From: Burkholderiales bacterium
Lineage (GTDB): Bacteria; Pseudomonadota; Gammaproteobacteria; Burkholderiales; Nitrosomonadaceae
Reading direction: 5' to 3'
Length of the DNA: 64,000 bases
NCBI GenBank assembly: GCA_015075225.1
Contig: JABTUQ010000005.1
Coordinates: forward strand, 107,075-171,074
Shown here: positions 29,824 through 41,375 of the stretch, piece by piece
Layout: each line of letters begins with the position of its first letter
How positions within the stretch are numbered: position 1 is the stretch's first letter
The notes under the pieces: model-generated
Told to the model about the DNA's origin: nothing
Databases searched by the model: none
Seen by the model: only the letters and a program-made list of their open reading frames with translations
Program-made: the position numbers and the translations under genes

Positions 29824-30645
29824 ATGGAGCAATTACAGGCTGTTATCGAAAGTGCCTTTGAAAGACGTGCTGAAATCACCCCCCGGAATGTCGAGGCCAA
29901 TCTCAAGGAATCAGTTGGCCAGGTTATGAACCTGCTGGATACCGGCAAATTGCGGGTGGCTGAAAAAATCAATGGCGAATGGGTGGTCCATCAGTGGATC
30001 AAAAAAGCGGTGCTGCTATCTTTTCGCATGGAAGACAACAGCTTTATCAAGGGTGGGTTTTCCAATTATTTCGACAAAATCCCATCCAAGTTTGCCGATT
30101 ACAGCTCGCGTGATTTTCGTGATGGCGGGTTTCGTGTGGTTCCCCCGGCAGCCGTTCGCAAGGGATCTTTCATTGCAAACAACGTCGTGCTGATGCCTTC
30201 CTATGTGAATATCGGTGCCTATGTTGACGAGGGCACCATGGTGGACACTTGGGCAACAGTAGGTTCCTGTGCACAGATTGGCAAAAATGTACACCTTTCA
30301 GGCGGTGTTGGTATCGGCGGAGTGCTGGAGCCAGTGCAGGCAAGCCCTACGATTATCGAGGACAACTGCTTTATCGGCGCCCGTTCTGAAATCGTCGAGG
30401 GCGTGATCGTTGGCGAAAATTCGGTAATTTCAATGGGGGTTTATATTGGCCAGAGCACCAAGATTTACAACCGCGAAACCGGCGAAATCACCTATGGCCG
30501 GATTCCACCGGGATCAGTGGTGGTTTCCGGAAATCTGCCGGCTGAAAATGGCCGCTACAGCCTGTATTGTGCCGTGATCGTAAAACAGGTCGATGCCAAA
30601 ACCCGCTCCAAAACCGGAATCAATGAATTATTGCGTGGCATCTGA
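29824..30645 (+). CDS. dapD: Tetrahydrodipicolinate N-succinyltransferase
   Basis: A 273-residue left-handed beta-helix acyltransferase. The hexapeptide repeats run from about 105 to 215 ([40 protein letters not shown]). It makes the substrate precursor for DapC. An AGGAG site precedes the ATG. Confidence 0.95.
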   Translation: MEQLQAVIESAFERRAEITPRNVEANLKESVGQVMNLLDTGKLRVAEKINGEWVVHQWIKKAVLLSFRMEDNSFIKGGFSNYFDKIPSKFADYSSRDFRDGGFRVVPPAAVRKGSFIANNVVLMPSYVNIGAYVDEGTMVDTWATVGSCAQIGKNVHLSGGVGIGGVLEPVQASPTIIEDNCFIGARSEIVEGVIVGENSVISMGVYIGQSTKIYNRETGEITYGRIPPGSVVVSGNLPAENGRYSLYCAVIVKQVDAKTRSKTGINELLRGI

Positions 30646-30821
30646 TCATTGACATCGGCGGCACTATCTGTTGGCAATGATCTGTGATATAAAAACAATC
30701 GTGTGGATTTTGCGGAAGGTTTGGCGGGGGTGTAGATCAGTTGGCTTTTTCCCTGCTTATTTACCGTGTTGTTACAGGAATTCATACATCTTGAGCAACC
30801 AATATAAGAGGAGAAGCTATT

Positions 30822-31166
30822 ATGAAAACAACCCTGATAAAAGTGCTTGCAGCTTCTGTTACCGCACTGTTTTTGAGCATGCAGGTATATGCAAGCTCAC
30901 ATACCGTTCATGTGGATGAAGCAATCAAGCATGCTGATGAGGCCATAGTTCATGGTAAAGAGGGACACACCAAGGAACTGCTGGAGCACGCAAAAGAAAG
31001 TCTGGAACATGCCAAAGCTGCCAATGAAGCAGGTGGCAATGCGCACGTGGGTCATGGCATCAAGCATCTGGAAGATGCCATCAAGCACGCTGAAGAAGGC
31101 CATGTCGGTGCTGCTACCAAACATGCACAAGAAGCAGTCGAGCATTTGCGTGCATCAGAACGTTAA
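30822..31166 (+). CDS. smbP: Small metal-binding protein SmbP
   Basis: A 114-residue periplasmic protein: signal peptide 1-24 ending VYA, then a mature part of about 90 residues made of repeated seven-residue units with histidine at the key position ([25 protein letters not shown]). This matches SmbP of Nitrosomonas europaea, a four-helix protein reported to bind several copper ions and other divalent metals. An AGAGGAGA ribosome site and a strong downstream terminator show a single-gene unit. A role in copper handling is inferred from the family. Confidence 0.93.
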   Translation: MKTTLIKVLAASVTALFLSMQVYASSHTVHVDEAIKHADEAIVHGKEGHTKELLEHAKESLEHAKAANEAGGNAHVGHGIKHLEDAIKHAEEGHVGAATKHAQEAVEHLRASER

Positions 31167-31227
31167 TTAGTACTTAATAACTGAAACAAGGGCGCCTCTG
31201 GCAAAATTTGTCCGTTGCACGTCCTGC

Positions 31228-31255
31228 AAAAAAAGCGGAGTAATCCGCTTTTTTT
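31228..31255. terminator. Terminator behind smbP
   Basis: GCGGA and TCCGC form a stem with a GTAA loop, flanked by seven A on the left and seven T on the right, so it can work in both directions. Confidence 0.88.
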
Positions 31256-31340
31256 GTTATGGCGCCCTGGATCAAGATAATGAAAGCCCACAACCCGGAG
31301 TCGCTGGATTCCAAATGTTTGTCATGATCGGAGGTGCGTT

Positions 31341-32354
31341 ATAAGGCCGCTCACATTCGCCATCCTGAGAATGCTGAGTGATGGCAATTACCATTCCGGT
31401 ACGGAATTAGGGCAAGCGCTGAATGTTTCCCGCGCCAGCATATCCAACACCCTGCAAAATCTGGAAAGTTACGGCTTGACCATCCATAAAATTTCCGGCC
31501 GGGGATACCACTGGCTGAATCCGGTGCAATGGCTGGATAACGGACAAATACGCCAGCATTTGGGTGAAAGCGCTGATTCCATGCAGATAGAAATTGTGGA
31601 TATGGTCGAATCGACCAACGCATTATTGCTGCAGCGTGCAATTGACCACGGCATTTTTACCAATCGAATCAAACAAGTGCTGGCTGCAGAATTGCAGACA
31701 CATGGCCGGGGCCGTCGTGGGCGTTCGTGGTCATCAGGGTTGGGAGACAGCCTGACTTTTTCTGTGTTATGGCCGTCGCAGTGTGCAGTCAACACCCTTT
31801 CCGGATTGAGTCTGGCCGTGGGTGTGGCCATTATCCGCGCATTGGCATCGCTTGGTATTCATGGCATGGCGCTGAAATGGCCGAATGATGTGTTGTCCGG
31901 TTCCGGCAAACTGGCAGGTGTGTTGATCGAATTGCACGGCGATATGTTGAGCCCCGGAACCGTGGTGATCGGTATCGGATTGAATCTCAAACTATCCGGC
32001 GTTACGAAAGATCGGATAGATCAAGAGGTGGCCGATCTTGCCAGCATCACCGGGCAAGTACCAGACAGAAACCAGCTGCTGGCCGTGCTGCTGAAAGAGT
32101 TGGCAGCGGTGCTCGATACCTTCGAGCAACATGGTTTCGAGCCTTTCAGGGAAGAATGGACGTACTACCACGCCTTTCAGGACAAAATGGTGCAAATCAG
32201 CCTTCCGGATAGTTCTGTCAGGAACGGAATCGCAACCGGTATCGCGCCGGATGGCGCATTGCTGGTCAGCACATCTGCGGGGGTGTTGCAGCTGCGCAGC
32301 GGAGAAGTATCACTGCGCAAACTGGCGGAACATGAACATCAGCCAGGCAATTGA
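31341..32354 (+). CDS. birA: Biotin-protein ligase/repressor BirA, unusual start
   Basis: Attaches biotin to carboxylases such as the one at 2371. N-terminal winged-helix part ([20 protein letters not shown]), then the ligase domain with GRGRRGRSW and KWPNDVL. The first in-frame ATG is at 31371 but has no ribosome site and would cut the N-terminal helix. A GGAGGT at 31330-31335 lies 5 bases before an in-frame ATA at 31341, giving the residues [11 protein letters not shown] that relatives share. Either AUA starts the gene or the true base is G. With the extension the protein is 337 residues, the usual length of the HTH form. Confidence 0.9.
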   Translation: MRPLTFAILRMLSDGNYHSGTELGQALNVSRASISNTLQNLESYGLTIHKISGRGYHWLNPVQWLDNGQIRQHLGESADSMQIEIVDMVESTNALLLQRAIDHGIFTNRIKQVLAAELQTHGRGRRGRSWSSGLGDSLTFSVLWPSQCAVNTLSGLSLAVGVAIIRALASLGIHGMALKWPNDVLSGSGKLAGVLIELHGDMLSPGTVVIGIGLNLKLSGVTKDRIDQEVADLASITGQVPDRNQLLAVLLKELAAVLDTFEQHGFEPFREEWTYYHAFQDKMVQISLPDSSVRNGIATGIAPDGALLVSTSAGVLQLRSGEVSLRKLAEHEHQPGN

Positions 32355-33126
32355 ATTGAACTCATCCTCTTTATTGCTGGCAATTGATTCAGGTAACACC
32401 ATCCTCAAATGGGGATTACACGACGGGCGACAGTGGCAGGCGCGTGGCAGCGTATCGCAGAGCGAACGCATGTCGCTGCAACAAGCCTGGTCAGCACTGC
32501 CGGTACCTGCTCATATTCTGGTTTCCAATGTAGCGGGATCACAGACAGCAGATGAGCTGGCGGCATGGCTGGCGCGCTGGCATATACAACCGGAGTGGAT
32601 CCGCTCCCGGGCCAGTCAGTGCGGTGTTATCAATCGCTACACCAACCCGGAGCAACTGGGTTGCGATCGCTGGGCAGCCCTGATTGCTGCATGGCACAAA
32701 CTGCAACGGGCATGCCTGGTGGTGGATGTTGGCACGGCCATGACAGTCGATGCGTTATCCTCCGCCGGTGAATTTCTGGGGGGAATCATCGTACCCGGTC
32801 CGGATACCATGAAACAGGCATTGGCAGAGCGTGCCGAAGCATTCGCAATACCTGTTTCCGGCAATTTTCAGGATTTTCCGGTCAATACCGGAAATGCTTT
32901 ATTCAGTGGAATAATCCAGGCGTTGGCCGGCGCAGTGGAGCGCATGTACAACCAGCTATGCGATTCCCGGCAAAAAGAAATGGCGGCAGAAGTTATCATG
33001 ACAGGCGGCGGCGCGGCACTACTGTCTCCCCACATGCGTATTCCTCACCGGATCGTTGATAATCTGGTGCTGGAGGGGCTGGTCGTCATGGCCAGAGCGC
33101 AAGCCAGGCCGCAGGCAGCCGATTAA
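32332..33126 (+). CDS. coaX: Type III pantothenate kinase CoaX
   Basis: A 264-residue ASKHA-fold kinase for the first step of coenzyme A synthesis. Motifs: [13 protein letters not shown] at about 15-27, [27 protein letters not shown], and MTGGGAALL. The ATG at 32332 lies within the last codons of birA (23-base overlap), a frequent birA-coaX arrangement in betaproteobacteria. Confidence 0.93.
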   Translation: MNISQAIELNSSSLLLAIDSGNTILKWGLHDGRQWQARGSVSQSERMSLQQAWSALPVPAHILVSNVAGSQTADELAAWLARWHIQPEWIRSRASQCGVINRYTNPEQLGCDRWAALIAAWHKLQRACLVVDVGTAMTVDALSSAGEFLGGIIVPGPDTMKQALAERAEAFAIPVSGNFQDFPVNTGNALFSGIIQALAGAVERMYNQLCDSRQKEMAAEVIMTGGGAALLSPHMRIPHRIVDNLVLEGLVVMARAQARPQAAD

Positions 33127-33145
33127 ATATCAGGACAATACACCA

Positions 33146-33820
33146 ATGACACACCCGCTTTTCAGACACGCCGAGTTTTATATCACGGTCAACCAGTTGC
33201 AGGGTTTGCCACCTGCCACCGGTATCGAAGTTGCGTTTGCCGGACGCTCGAATGCCGGAAAATCGAGCGCAATCAACACACTGGTGGGAAGAACACGCTT
33301 TGCCTTTGTCAGTAAAATGCCTGGCCGGACACAGCACATCAATTTCTTCAAGCTTGCAGAAGGGCGTTTCATGGTTGATCTGCCCGGATACGGCTATGCC
33401 CAGGTGCCGCAAGCCATACGCGAACACTGGGTACATTTGTTGAGTTCCTACCTGAAAACCCGGCAATCGTTGTACGGCATGGTACTCATCATGGATATAC
33501 GCCATCCGTTGACCAAGCTCGATCTGCAGATGCTGGACTGGTTTAGACAGACAGGAAAACCGGTTCATGTCCTGCTGACCAAGGCGGATAAACTGAGCAA
33601 AACCCGGGCACGGGAAGTATTGAACGAAGTCAGGCAGTTTTTGTCAGCCAACTACCCTCACTGCACCGCCCAGACTTTTTCCAGCCTGAAAGTGGAAGGC
33701 GTGGATGAAGCTGGTTATTGCAAGGCTGGTTTGATGCGCCAGCTGCAGCAGAAGAACAGCAGTAAAAGCAGCGCGAAAACCCGGCCAAAGGGATTGAGCC
33801 GGGAGAATCGCCTTGCTTAG
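33146..33820 (+). CDS. engB: Ribosome-biogenesis GTPase EngB (YihA/YsxC)
   Basis: A 224-residue GTPase needed for 50S subunit assembly. Motifs: [12 protein letters not shown] (G1), [16 protein letters not shown] (G3), LTKADK (G4). The C-terminal tail is basic. The ATG at 33146 follows coaX by 19 bases. A GC hairpin lies just behind the stop but lacks a U-run. Confidence 0.94.
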   Translation: MTHPLFRHAEFYITVNQLQGLPPATGIEVAFAGRSNAGKSSAINTLVGRTRFAFVSKMPGRTQHINFFKLAEGRFMVDLPGYGYAQVPQAIREHWVHLLSSYLKTRQSLYGMVLIMDIRHPLTKLDLQMLDWFRQTGKPVHVLLTKADKLSKTRAREVLNEVRQFLSANYPHCTAQTFSSLKVEGVDEAGYCKAGLMRQLQQKNSSKSSAKTRPKGLSRENRLA

Positions 33821-33932
33821 TGCCAGGCCTCGCCTCAGGGAGGGAAGGCGAGAGGTAATACCAACCACCCGTCATGAGCGGGGCAACAAATTAGTTCCAT
33901 CCCTTATCAATTTTTTCTGATAAACAGACAAC

Positions 33933-34925
<993 letters not shown>

Positions 34926-35244
34926 GGCAAAGCGTCATCACCAAGCCAGCCTGCCAATGCATGTTTTTCCAGCACGCGGGCTTGCCCAATCGCAAGAATT
35001 TTTACGACTGCCGCAGGGTTGTTGCAATAACACAACACAATTTGGCTGTAGATGCGTAAAAAGCTTGTTTAATGTTGCACAACAGAATCGGCTTGGGCAC
35101 AATCCGTTCAACCCTTCTGATTAAAAGGTATGAAATACGCAACACTTCTGATCAGACCGGAACAGTGTTGGAAAGAATGTGCTGTACAGGTATTACCATC
35201 TATCTTTATTGACCCAGGTTGTTTTTCTTTAAGGAGAGTTTCAA
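34926..35244. other. 319-base leader region of the porin gene
   Basis: No gene seen. It holds the porin promoter region, with several near-repeats of GTTGCA/CAACA (for example around 35017-35040 and 35072-35085) that can pair, and ends in an AAGGAGAG ribosome site 7 bases ahead of the porin ATG. Confidence 0.5.
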
Positions 35245-36442
35245 ATGAATAAAAGACTAATCGCACTGGCAGTAGCTGGCGCATTGGCAGCTCCGCTGGC
35301 AGCTTCAGCAGAAGGTACCCACGTCACCATTTTCGGCCGCTTGCAGGCTGAATATGCAACTGTTGATGTGGACGGTTTCAACGCACAATCCGCTGTATCA
35401 GACGATGCCCTGCAATCCCGCTGGGGTTTGCAGATCGCTGAAGATCTGGGTGCAGGGTTGCGTGCAATCGGCCGTATCGAGTACGCACTCAATCCAGGTG
35501 GCGATGTGCATAGCACCGCACGCGAACAGTGGGTAGGTCTGGGTGGCGATCAATGGGGTGAAATCAAATTCGGCCGCGTTCAGTCCGTTCTGCGTGATTT
35601 TGCCGGTGGCCACAACATTGATCCATTTGCTGACACCAGCCCGCACGCTACCGGTAGCGGTGGTTTGATGGTGTCATCCGCTAATGGTTATGGTTCTGGC
35701 GATCACGGCTTTGTCAACAGCGCCGTGCGTTACGATTCTCCAGTAGTGGAAGGTTTCTCCGTAGCAGGTTTGCTGATGCCAGGCGATGCAGACAAAAATG
35801 ATCCAGTAGTACGCGCTGTACTTGGTGATTCAGAATATTCTGGTGGTGAAACGGCGAGTGGATTCCAGATTGGCGCCAAGTACAGCGGCCAGTTTGACAT
35901 CGTTGGTGTCGATGGTCGGTGCATATTCCAGATAACGTGCATTCTCCTGAAAGCTTGAATTTAGGGAACAAAGATGAGCAAATCTGGCGTGGTGGCGCGA
36001 TTTTCAGCGTGGCCGATTTCCGTCTGCGTGGTCAGTTTGACTATGTAATCAACGCTAACCTGCTGGGTGGCGCAGCTAGCCGTACCAATGCAGCTGCTTT
36101 GGTGATATTACTGCTCCTGGCAATAATGGTCGTGCACAGTGCAACTCCGCCATGAATGCCAATGGCAACGGCTATCTGTGGATTCTTGGTGCTGATTACA
36201 CCATCGGTAACACCCAGCTGATCGCTCAAGGTGGTATGACCAGAGCAAAAAACAATGTGGGCGAGGCGTTTGGTGGATTCAGACGTAACGTTGAAAACAT
36301 TACCGTGGGTGTCATTCATAACCTGAGCCGCCGTTCCAGCCTGTTTGGTGGTTACCAACGCGTTTGGGTGGATGATAAAACACCTTTGGTAGCTGATTCC
36401 GATCGTAACGTTTACTCGGTAGGCGTACGCCACGACTTCTAA
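35245..36442 (+). CDS. Gram-negative outer-membrane porin, at least three indels
   Basis: A trimeric-type general porin of about 400 residues. It starts with a clear signal peptide (MNKRLIALAVAGALAAPLAA, cleaved after ASA), then beta-strand pattern with TIFGRLQAEYA and GGDQWGEIKFGRVQS, and ends YSVGVRHDF, with the terminal phenylalanine needed for outer-membrane insertion. The frame is lost near 35913-35935 (twice) and again at the T-run near 36096, after which it continues to the natural end. The middle segment reads well in another frame (WRGGAIFSVADFRLRGQFDY). It is closed by a strong terminator. Confidence 0.87.
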
Positions 36443-36468
36443 TCGTAACTGGTTAGTAAGTGGTTGAT

Positions 36469-36498
36469 AAAAAGGGCAGAGCAATCTGCCCTTTTTTT
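36469..36498 (+). terminator. Terminator of the porin gene
   Basis: AAAAAGGGCAGA, loop GCAA, TCTGCCCTTTTTTT: a perfect stem followed by a T-run. Confidence 0.9.
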
Positions 36499-36631
36499 AT
36501 TGGAGAAATGCTGAGAATAAACTGGTACGCCCATTGCAGGGCTGTGGTTTTAGCCGTCGTGTGCTGAATGAAGCGATCCAGCGCTCTGGCTACCATTGTT
36601 ACCAGATAACTGTGTCAACCTGCGACCTTCC

Positions 36632-36688
36632 TCGCAATGACCAGTTTATTGCAGGTGAGCGGTATTTTTGAGCGTACCGTCATTGCGA
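36632..36688. repeat. Inverted TCGCAATGAC / GTCATTGCGA repeat
   Basis: A 10-bp perfect inverted repeat with a 37-base spacer between the porin terminator and rnpB. The arms belong to the widespread CGTCATTGCGAGG-type dispersed repeat. Function unknown. Confidence 0.55.
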
Positions 36689-36724
36689 AATCCGCAGGAT
36701 TGAAGTAATCCAGGTCATCCTGGG

Positions 36725-37013
36725 GGGGAAGCCGGCCGATAAGCCGGGTTCTGTCGTGGACAGTCATTCCTCTAGACCTGCAGTTACCCGCAGGCTCAAG
36801 CGATCTACCCGCAGACTCGACGAGCAGCGTCATCATCTGCCTATTTGATCTTGCTCCGGATGGAGGTTACCGCGTTTCACCGCAACTAATACGCCCGTCT
36901 CTGTGGTCTGTTCCTCGCCTCACGGCGGCCGGCCATTAACCGGCATCCTGCTCTGTGGAGCCCAGACTTTCCTCTCCCTGTTACCAGGCGGCGACTGTCT
37001 GGCCGACTTCCCG
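36725..37013 (-). ncRNA. rnpB: RNase P RNA (class A)
   Basis: Reading the minus strand, the RNA begins near GAAGTCGGCCAGACAGTCGC, contains GAGGAAAGTCTGGGCTCC (conserved region I, normally GTCCGGGC), GAAACGCGGTAACCTCCATC in the middle, and ends with ACAGAACCCGGCTTATCGG. About 290 bases is short for the class; the core helices are nevertheless recognisable. It processes tRNA 5' ends. Ends are approximate. Confidence 0.95.
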
Positions 37014-37091
37014 TAACGATTCTAACAGAGTCGCTTGCTAAACTCATACGGATGAACCGGATTGGATTCTTCAATTCGAGATACGGCAAGT

Positions 37092-37634
37092 TCAGACAAG
37101 ATTCAGTGGAGTGGTGTTTTCCAGTAGCGCAAGTATGCCTTGCAGTGCTGTAGCGGCAGATTGTCGCCGGATAGCTTCACGATCGCCGCTGAAATGGCGA
37201 GTTTGGCTATTTGCCGATGTTGTGAATGCGGTTTCAAGTACCCAGGCGAAACACACTGTGCCAACCGGTTTTTCTGCAGAACCGCCGGATGGCCCGGCAA
37301 TTCCAGTTACGGCGATGGCTATTTGTGCTTCGCTCCGGATAAGCGCGCCCTGCGCCATTTCGCGTGCGGTTGGTTCGGAGACCGCGCCATGCTGCGCCAG
37401 GGTTTGCGGTTGAACATGCAGCATTTGCTGCTTGGCTGCATTGCTGTAGGTGATGAAACCCCGGTCATACCAGCTGGAGCTGCCGGGGATGGCGGTGATG
37501 ATTTGCCCAACCCACCCGCCAGTACAGGATTCAGCCGTAACCAGCTTCAGCCCGCTTTGTTCGAGCTGCTTCCCAGTTTGCTGGGCAAGTTCCAGCAGGG
37601 TTGCGTCATCCGGGATGGTTGGGCTGGTGCTCAA
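37092..37634 (-). CDS. pncC: Nicotinamide-nucleotide amidase (CinA C-terminal family)
   Basis: A 180-residue enzyme that deamidates NMN in pyridine nucleotide recycling. Conserved: TAESCTGGWVGQIIT with the catalytic serine/cysteine region, GFITYSNAAK, and AVTGIAGPSGGS. It is the free-standing CinA C-terminal form without the MoCF-like half. Its start overlaps the pgpA stop by 4 bases. Confidence 0.92.
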   Translation of the reverse strand: MSTSPTIPDDATLLELAQQTGKQLEQSGLKLVTAESCTGGWVGQIITAIPGSSSWYDRGFITYSNAAKQQMLHVQPQTLAQHGAVSEPTAREMAQGALIRSEAQIAIAVTGIAGPSGGSAEKPVGTVCFAWVLETAFTTSANSQTRHFSGDREAIRRQSAATALQGILALLENTTPLNLV

Positions 37635-38173
37635 AAGTAGCTTTCAAACAGAACCATGGATTTCCAGCCGGCGATGCAAAGCAGTGTGAAGAATGCAGCC
37701 ACCAGGTCGTCCAGCATCACACCCAGCCCGCCTTTGAGTTTGTCGTCCAGATAACCGATGGGTGGGGGTTTGACGATATCGAAAAACCGGAACAGGAGAA
37801 AAGCGGCAAGCTGCCATATCCAGTGGTCCGGTATGAAAAACAGTATCAGCATGAATGCAACGATTTCATCCCACACCATGCCGGAGTGATCAGGGGAATT
37901 GAGCGCGCGGCCAGTGACGGCGCACGCCCAGATGCCCAGAATGAAAAAAACATCAATGATCAGCAGCAGCGATACCGGTTCGAGGATGGAATCAAGAAAA
38001 CGGTACAAAGGATAAGCGGCGATGGTGCCGAATGTGCCCGGCGCAAAGCGCATCAACCCGACCCCTGCGCCCATGGCGATGAAGTGCGCAAGCCGGACAT
38101 GCACGAAAGTGATATCCGGTTTGACCGGAATTTGTCGTTGCGGCGAGTAGTTATCGGGCAAGGAAGTGATCAT
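37631..38173 (-). CDS. pgpA: Phosphatidylglycerophosphatase A
   Basis: A 180-residue inner-membrane phosphatase that makes phosphatidylglycerol. Motifs: RFAPGTFGT near 42-50 and VWDEIVAFM, the acidic active-site segment; four hydrophobic stretches. It overlaps thiL (23 bases) and pncC (4 bases), so thiL-pgpA-pncC is one operon, an order common in betaproteobacteria. Confidence 0.92.
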   Translation of the reverse strand: MITSLPDNYSPQRQIPVKPDITFVHVRLAHFIAMGAGVGLMRFAPGTFGTIAAYPLYRFLDSILEPVSLLLIIDVFFILGIWACAVTGRALNSPDHSGMVWDEIVAFMLILFFIPDHWIWQLAAFLLFRFFDIVKPPPIGYLDDKLKGGLGVMLDDLVAAFFTLLCIAGWKSMVLFESYF

Positions 38174-39137
38174 AGCCTTTTGTCTCCAGAATGAGCGGGT
38201 TCCCGTCGGCGGTGAGTACGGTCAGCCCTTTCCCTGTTTTGATTGTTCCGATGTGGGAGAGGTTGACGCCGGTTGTCTGCACCAGCCCGGCAATGGCATC
38301 GCGCCTGACTTCCGGGGCGGTGAAACACAGTTCGTAATCATCACCGCCAGCCAATAAACAGTCAATGGCTAATTGGCGGGCGGGGTTTTCCGGTTGCAGA
38401 CGGTTTTCTAATGCCGGGGAGCGGGGGATACGCTCGAAATCAATCGTGGCGGCCACGCCGGAACATTCCAGAATATGGCCGAGATCGGCCAGCAGGCCAT
38501 CCGAAATATCAATGGCGCTGTGTGCCAGGCCGATCAAGGCTCTGCCAAGTGCGACACGGGGAGCGGGCGTATGCAGCGCAGCAAGGCACGATGCGGCTTC
38601 TGGCGCAGACAATGTGACTTGCTGTTGCAGGTGGCGCAATCCCAGCGCGGCTTCGCCCGGGATGCCGGATACCCAGATATCATCCCCCGGCCGGGCGCCA
38701 CTGCGCCGCAGTGCTTTTCCCCGCTCGATTTCGCCGATGATCTGTACCCCGATGTTGAGCGGGCCGCCGGTGGTATCTCCCCCGATCAGTTCGACCTGAT
38801 ACTGGTCGGCCAGCGCAAAAAAACCACTGGAAAATGCCTTGAGCCAGGTATCGTTCTGTGCGAGTGCGCTGGTCAGTGTCAGCGAAAGGGTGATCCAGCG
38901 CGGGATGGCGCCCATGGCGGCCATATCGGAAAGATTGACCGCCAGCACCTTATGCCCTAGTGCGGCGGGTTCGGTATCAGGAAAAAAATGCCGCCCCGCT
39001 ACCAGGGTATCGACCGATACGGCCCAATCCATTCCCGGTGTGCAGGCAATCAGCGCGGCATCATCACCCGTGCCCAGCAGTGCATTGCGCGCGGGGCGGG
39101 TAAAGTAGCGATGGATGACATCAAATTCCGAGTTCAT
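38151..39137 (-). CDS. thiL: Thiamine-monophosphate kinase
   Basis: A 328-residue AIR-synthase-fold kinase that makes thiamine diphosphate. Motifs: LLGTGDDAALI near 20-30, the VSVDTLVAGRHF segment, VNLSDMAAMGA, LIGGDTTGG and DISDGLLADLGH. The internal ATG at 39137 starts at MNSEFDVIHRYF, as in relatives. Confidence 0.94.
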   Translation of the reverse strand: MNSEFDVIHRYFTRPARNALLGTGDDAALIACTPGMDWAVSVDTLVAGRHFFPDTEPAALGHKVLAVNLSDMAAMGAIPRWITLSLTLTSALAQNDTWLKAFSSGFFALADQYQVELIGGDTTGGPLNIGVQIIGEIERGKALRRSGARPGDDIWVSGIPGEAALGLRHLQQQVTLSAPEAASCLAALHTPAPRVALGRALIGLAHSAIDISDGLLADLGHILECSGVAATIDFERIPRSPALENRLQPENPARQLAIDCLLAGGDDYELCFTAPEVRRDAIAGLVQTTGVNLSHIGTIKTGKGLTVLTADGNPLILETKGYDHFLAR

Positions 39138-39209
39138 GGCTGCCTGGTAGCACAACAGCAGAAAATTGTCGGCAGGGCTGGTGTTGTGACCACTGCCTGC
39201 ATAACCAGA

Positions 39210-39722
39210 TTAGCCGGAATTCCTGTTCCGGGAGGGTGAATGCTGAAGCTCGGCAGGACGCAACCGGGCAGCCAGTTTATCCAGCACACCGTTGACGTAT
39301 TTGTGTCCGTCCGTGCCGCCGTAGGTTTTGGCCAGCTCGATGGCTTCATTGATGATGGCGCGGTAGGGAATTTCCGGATGGTGAATTATTTCATAGCAGC
39401 CGATCAGCAAAATGGCAGATTCCACCGGGCTGAGCTCGGCCAATTGCCGATCCAGGTGGGGCTGGATATGCGCCTGCAGATCGGTAGCATGTTCCAGCAC
39501 ACCTTGCAGCAAGTCGGTGAAATAGGAGCCATCTGCCCTGCCGTAAAAATTGACACGCTGCATCTGAATGTCAATATCCCGGGCGCTGCCCCCGGCGATT
39601 TGCCATTGGTAGATGCCCTGCAGTGCAAGTTCGCGCGACAACCGGCGGCGATTTTTGTAACTTTTCCTGGCGGGTTGATCTTGTTCCGGTTTGACGGGCG
39701 GAGTGGATTCTGTTGGCATCAT
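39210..39722 (-). CDS. nusB: Transcription antitermination factor NusB
   Basis: A 170-residue helical RNA-binding protein that, with NusE, drives rRNA antitermination. Conserved: [16 protein letters not shown] at the N-terminus and [17 protein letters not shown] with the [11 protein letters not shown] end. It follows ribH with an ATG overlap at 39719-39722. The N-terminal ~18 residues are a lysine/proline-rich extension. Confidence 0.94.
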   Translation of the reverse strand: MMPTESTPPVKPEQDQPARKSYKNRRRLSRELALQGIYQWQIAGGSARDIDIQMQRVNFYGRADGSYFTDLLQGVLEHATDLQAHIQPHLDRQLAELSPVESAILLIGCYEIIHHPEIPYRAIINEAIELAKTYGGTDGHKYVNGVLDKLAARLRPAELQHSPSRNRNSG

Positions 39723-40213
39723 GTGGGTGTGGATTGATCCATTTCATCGAGTGTGAGTACCAGATTGGCCATTTCCACAGCCACGCGCGCGGCTTCGGCT
39801 CCTTTTTCAGCCATGCGCGCAGTGGCCTGATCGTCGTCATCGGTGGTAAGGATACCGTTGGCAATGGGTACGTTGTATTCCAGTCCGACGGCAGCCAGTC
39901 CGCGAGCCGATTCATTGGCAACCACTTCAAAGTGATAGGTTTCTCCACGGACGACCGCACCCAGAGCGATCAGGGCATCAAACCGGTCGGATGCGGCCAG
40001 TTTCTGCAGCGCAATCGGGATTTCCAGTGCACCCGGCACGGTGACGAGAACAATATCGGCATCCAGCACGCCCAGCTGGGTCAGTTCAGCCGTGCAGGCA
40101 CCGAGCAGCCCTTCACTCATGTCGAGATTGAAACGGCTCATGACAATACCGATACATAACCCGCTTCCATCGAGGTTCGAATCTATTTCGAGAATATTGT
40201 CATAGTGGGACAT
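39719..40213 (-). CDS. ribH: Lumazine synthase (riboflavin synthase beta)
   Basis: A 164-residue enzyme that makes 6,7-dimethyl-8-ribityllumazine. Motifs: [42 protein letters not shown]. An AAGGAGAT site lies ahead of the ATG at 40213. It is between ribBA and nusB in one leftward operon. Confidence 0.95.
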   Translation of the reverse strand: MSHYDNILEIDSNLDGSGLCIGIVMSRFNLDMSEGLLGACTAELTQLGVLDADIVLVTVPGALEIPIALQKLAASDRFDALIALGAVVRGETYHFEVVANESARGLAAVGLEYNVPIANGILTTDDDDQATARMAEKGAEAARVAVEMANLVLTLDEMDQSTPT

Positions 40214-40265
40214 GGTGTATCTCCTTGTTGTGATCGGTTTGATGCTTGCTGATGGAAAAAACGGT

Positions 40266-41375
40266 TTATCTGCGGGACAGGGTTTCCGGTTCAACATACC
40301 CGGATACTTCCAGACCAAAGCCGGTCATGCTGGGCATGCGGCGCGGTGTGGCCAGCAGGCGCATTCTGCCCACGCCGAGATCCTTGAGAATCTGCGCACC
40401 AATGCCGTGCTGGCGTAAATCCGGCACGGGTTTATCCGCCTGGCGCGGCCGGGTCTGCAAAATCCGCCCGGTTAGCACACTGGCATCGTTTTTACGGCTT
40501 AGCAGCACAACCACACCCCTTCCGGAGCGGGCTACTGCTGCCATGGCATCATGAATGTTCCAGGAGTGGCTGAGGTCATCGATTTCCAGCAGATCAATCA
40601 CCGATAATGGCTCATGCACCCGCACCAGCACTTCATCACTGACATCCCAGGTTCCCTTCGCCAGGGCAAGATGGGTGACGCCGGCGATTTTATCATGGTA
40701 GGCAATCAGCCTGAATTCGCCATGGATGGTTTGCAGAGGGCGCTCGGCGATGCGTGTCACCAGGCTTTCCGTGCGGCTGCGATGCTGGATGAGATCGGCA
40801 ATCGTCCCGATTCTGAGATCGTGTTTGCTGGCAAATTCTATTAAATCCGGCAGCCGCGCCATTTCCCCATTTTCTTTCAGAATCTCGCAGATTACTGCTG
40901 CTTCCGTCAAACCGGCTAGCCGGCCGAGATCACAGCCCGCCTCGGTATGACCGGCACGCGCCAGTACGCCGCCTTTTTGCGCCTTGAGCGGAAAAATATG
41001 GCCCGGCTGAACCAAGTCGTCCGGTTTGGCGTCTGCCTTGACTGCCGCCTGAACGGTACGGGCGCGATCGGCTGCGGAAATGCCGGTTGTCACGCCGCTG
41101 GCGGCTTCGATCGAAACCGTGAAATTGGTGCCCAGCGGTGAATGGTTGTCCGCCACCATCATCGGCAGCTTGAGCTGGTGACAGCGCTCCTCCGTCAAGG
41201 TCAGGCAGATCAGCCCCCTGCCAAATTTGGCCATGAAATTGATGGCGTCGGGTGTGACAAAATCGGCAGCCAGCACCAGATCACCTTCGTTTTCACGGTC
41301 TTCCTCGTCGATGAGGATGACCATTTTGCCATTCCTGAAATCTGCCAGAATGTCTTCAATCGCGGAAATTGTCAT
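40266..41375 (-). CDS. ribBA: RibB with degenerate RibA-like domain
   Basis: A 369-residue fusion. Residues 1-200 are 3,4-dihydroxy-2-butanone-4-phosphate synthase with [11 protein letters not shown] and [14 protein letters not shown], all catalytic acids present. The C-terminal half has the GTP cyclohydrolase II fold remnant ([18 protein letters not shown]), but the zinc cysteines and the SxRCDCG segment of true RibA are absent. I therefore expect only RibB activity, with a separate ribA elsewhere, as in many proteobacteria. It overlaps the ribE stop by 4 bases. Confidence 0.92.
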   Translation of the reverse strand: MTISAIEDILADFRNGKMVILIDEEDRENEGDLVLAADFVTPDAINFMAKFGRGLICLTLTEERCHQLKLPMMVADNHSPLGTNFTVSIEAASGVTTGISAADRARTVQAAVKADAKPDDLVQPGHIFPLKAQKGGVLARAGHTEAGCDLGRLAGLTEAAVICEILKENGEMARLPDLIEFASKHDLRIGTIADLIQHRSRTESLVTRIAERPLQTIHGEFRLIAYHDKIAGVTHLALAKGTWDVSDEVLVRVHEPLSVIDLLEIDDLSHSWNIHDAMAAVARSGRGVVVLLSRKNDASVLTGRILQTRPRQADKPVPDLRQHGIGAQILKDLGVGRMRLLATPRRMPSMTGFGLEVSGYVEPETLSRR

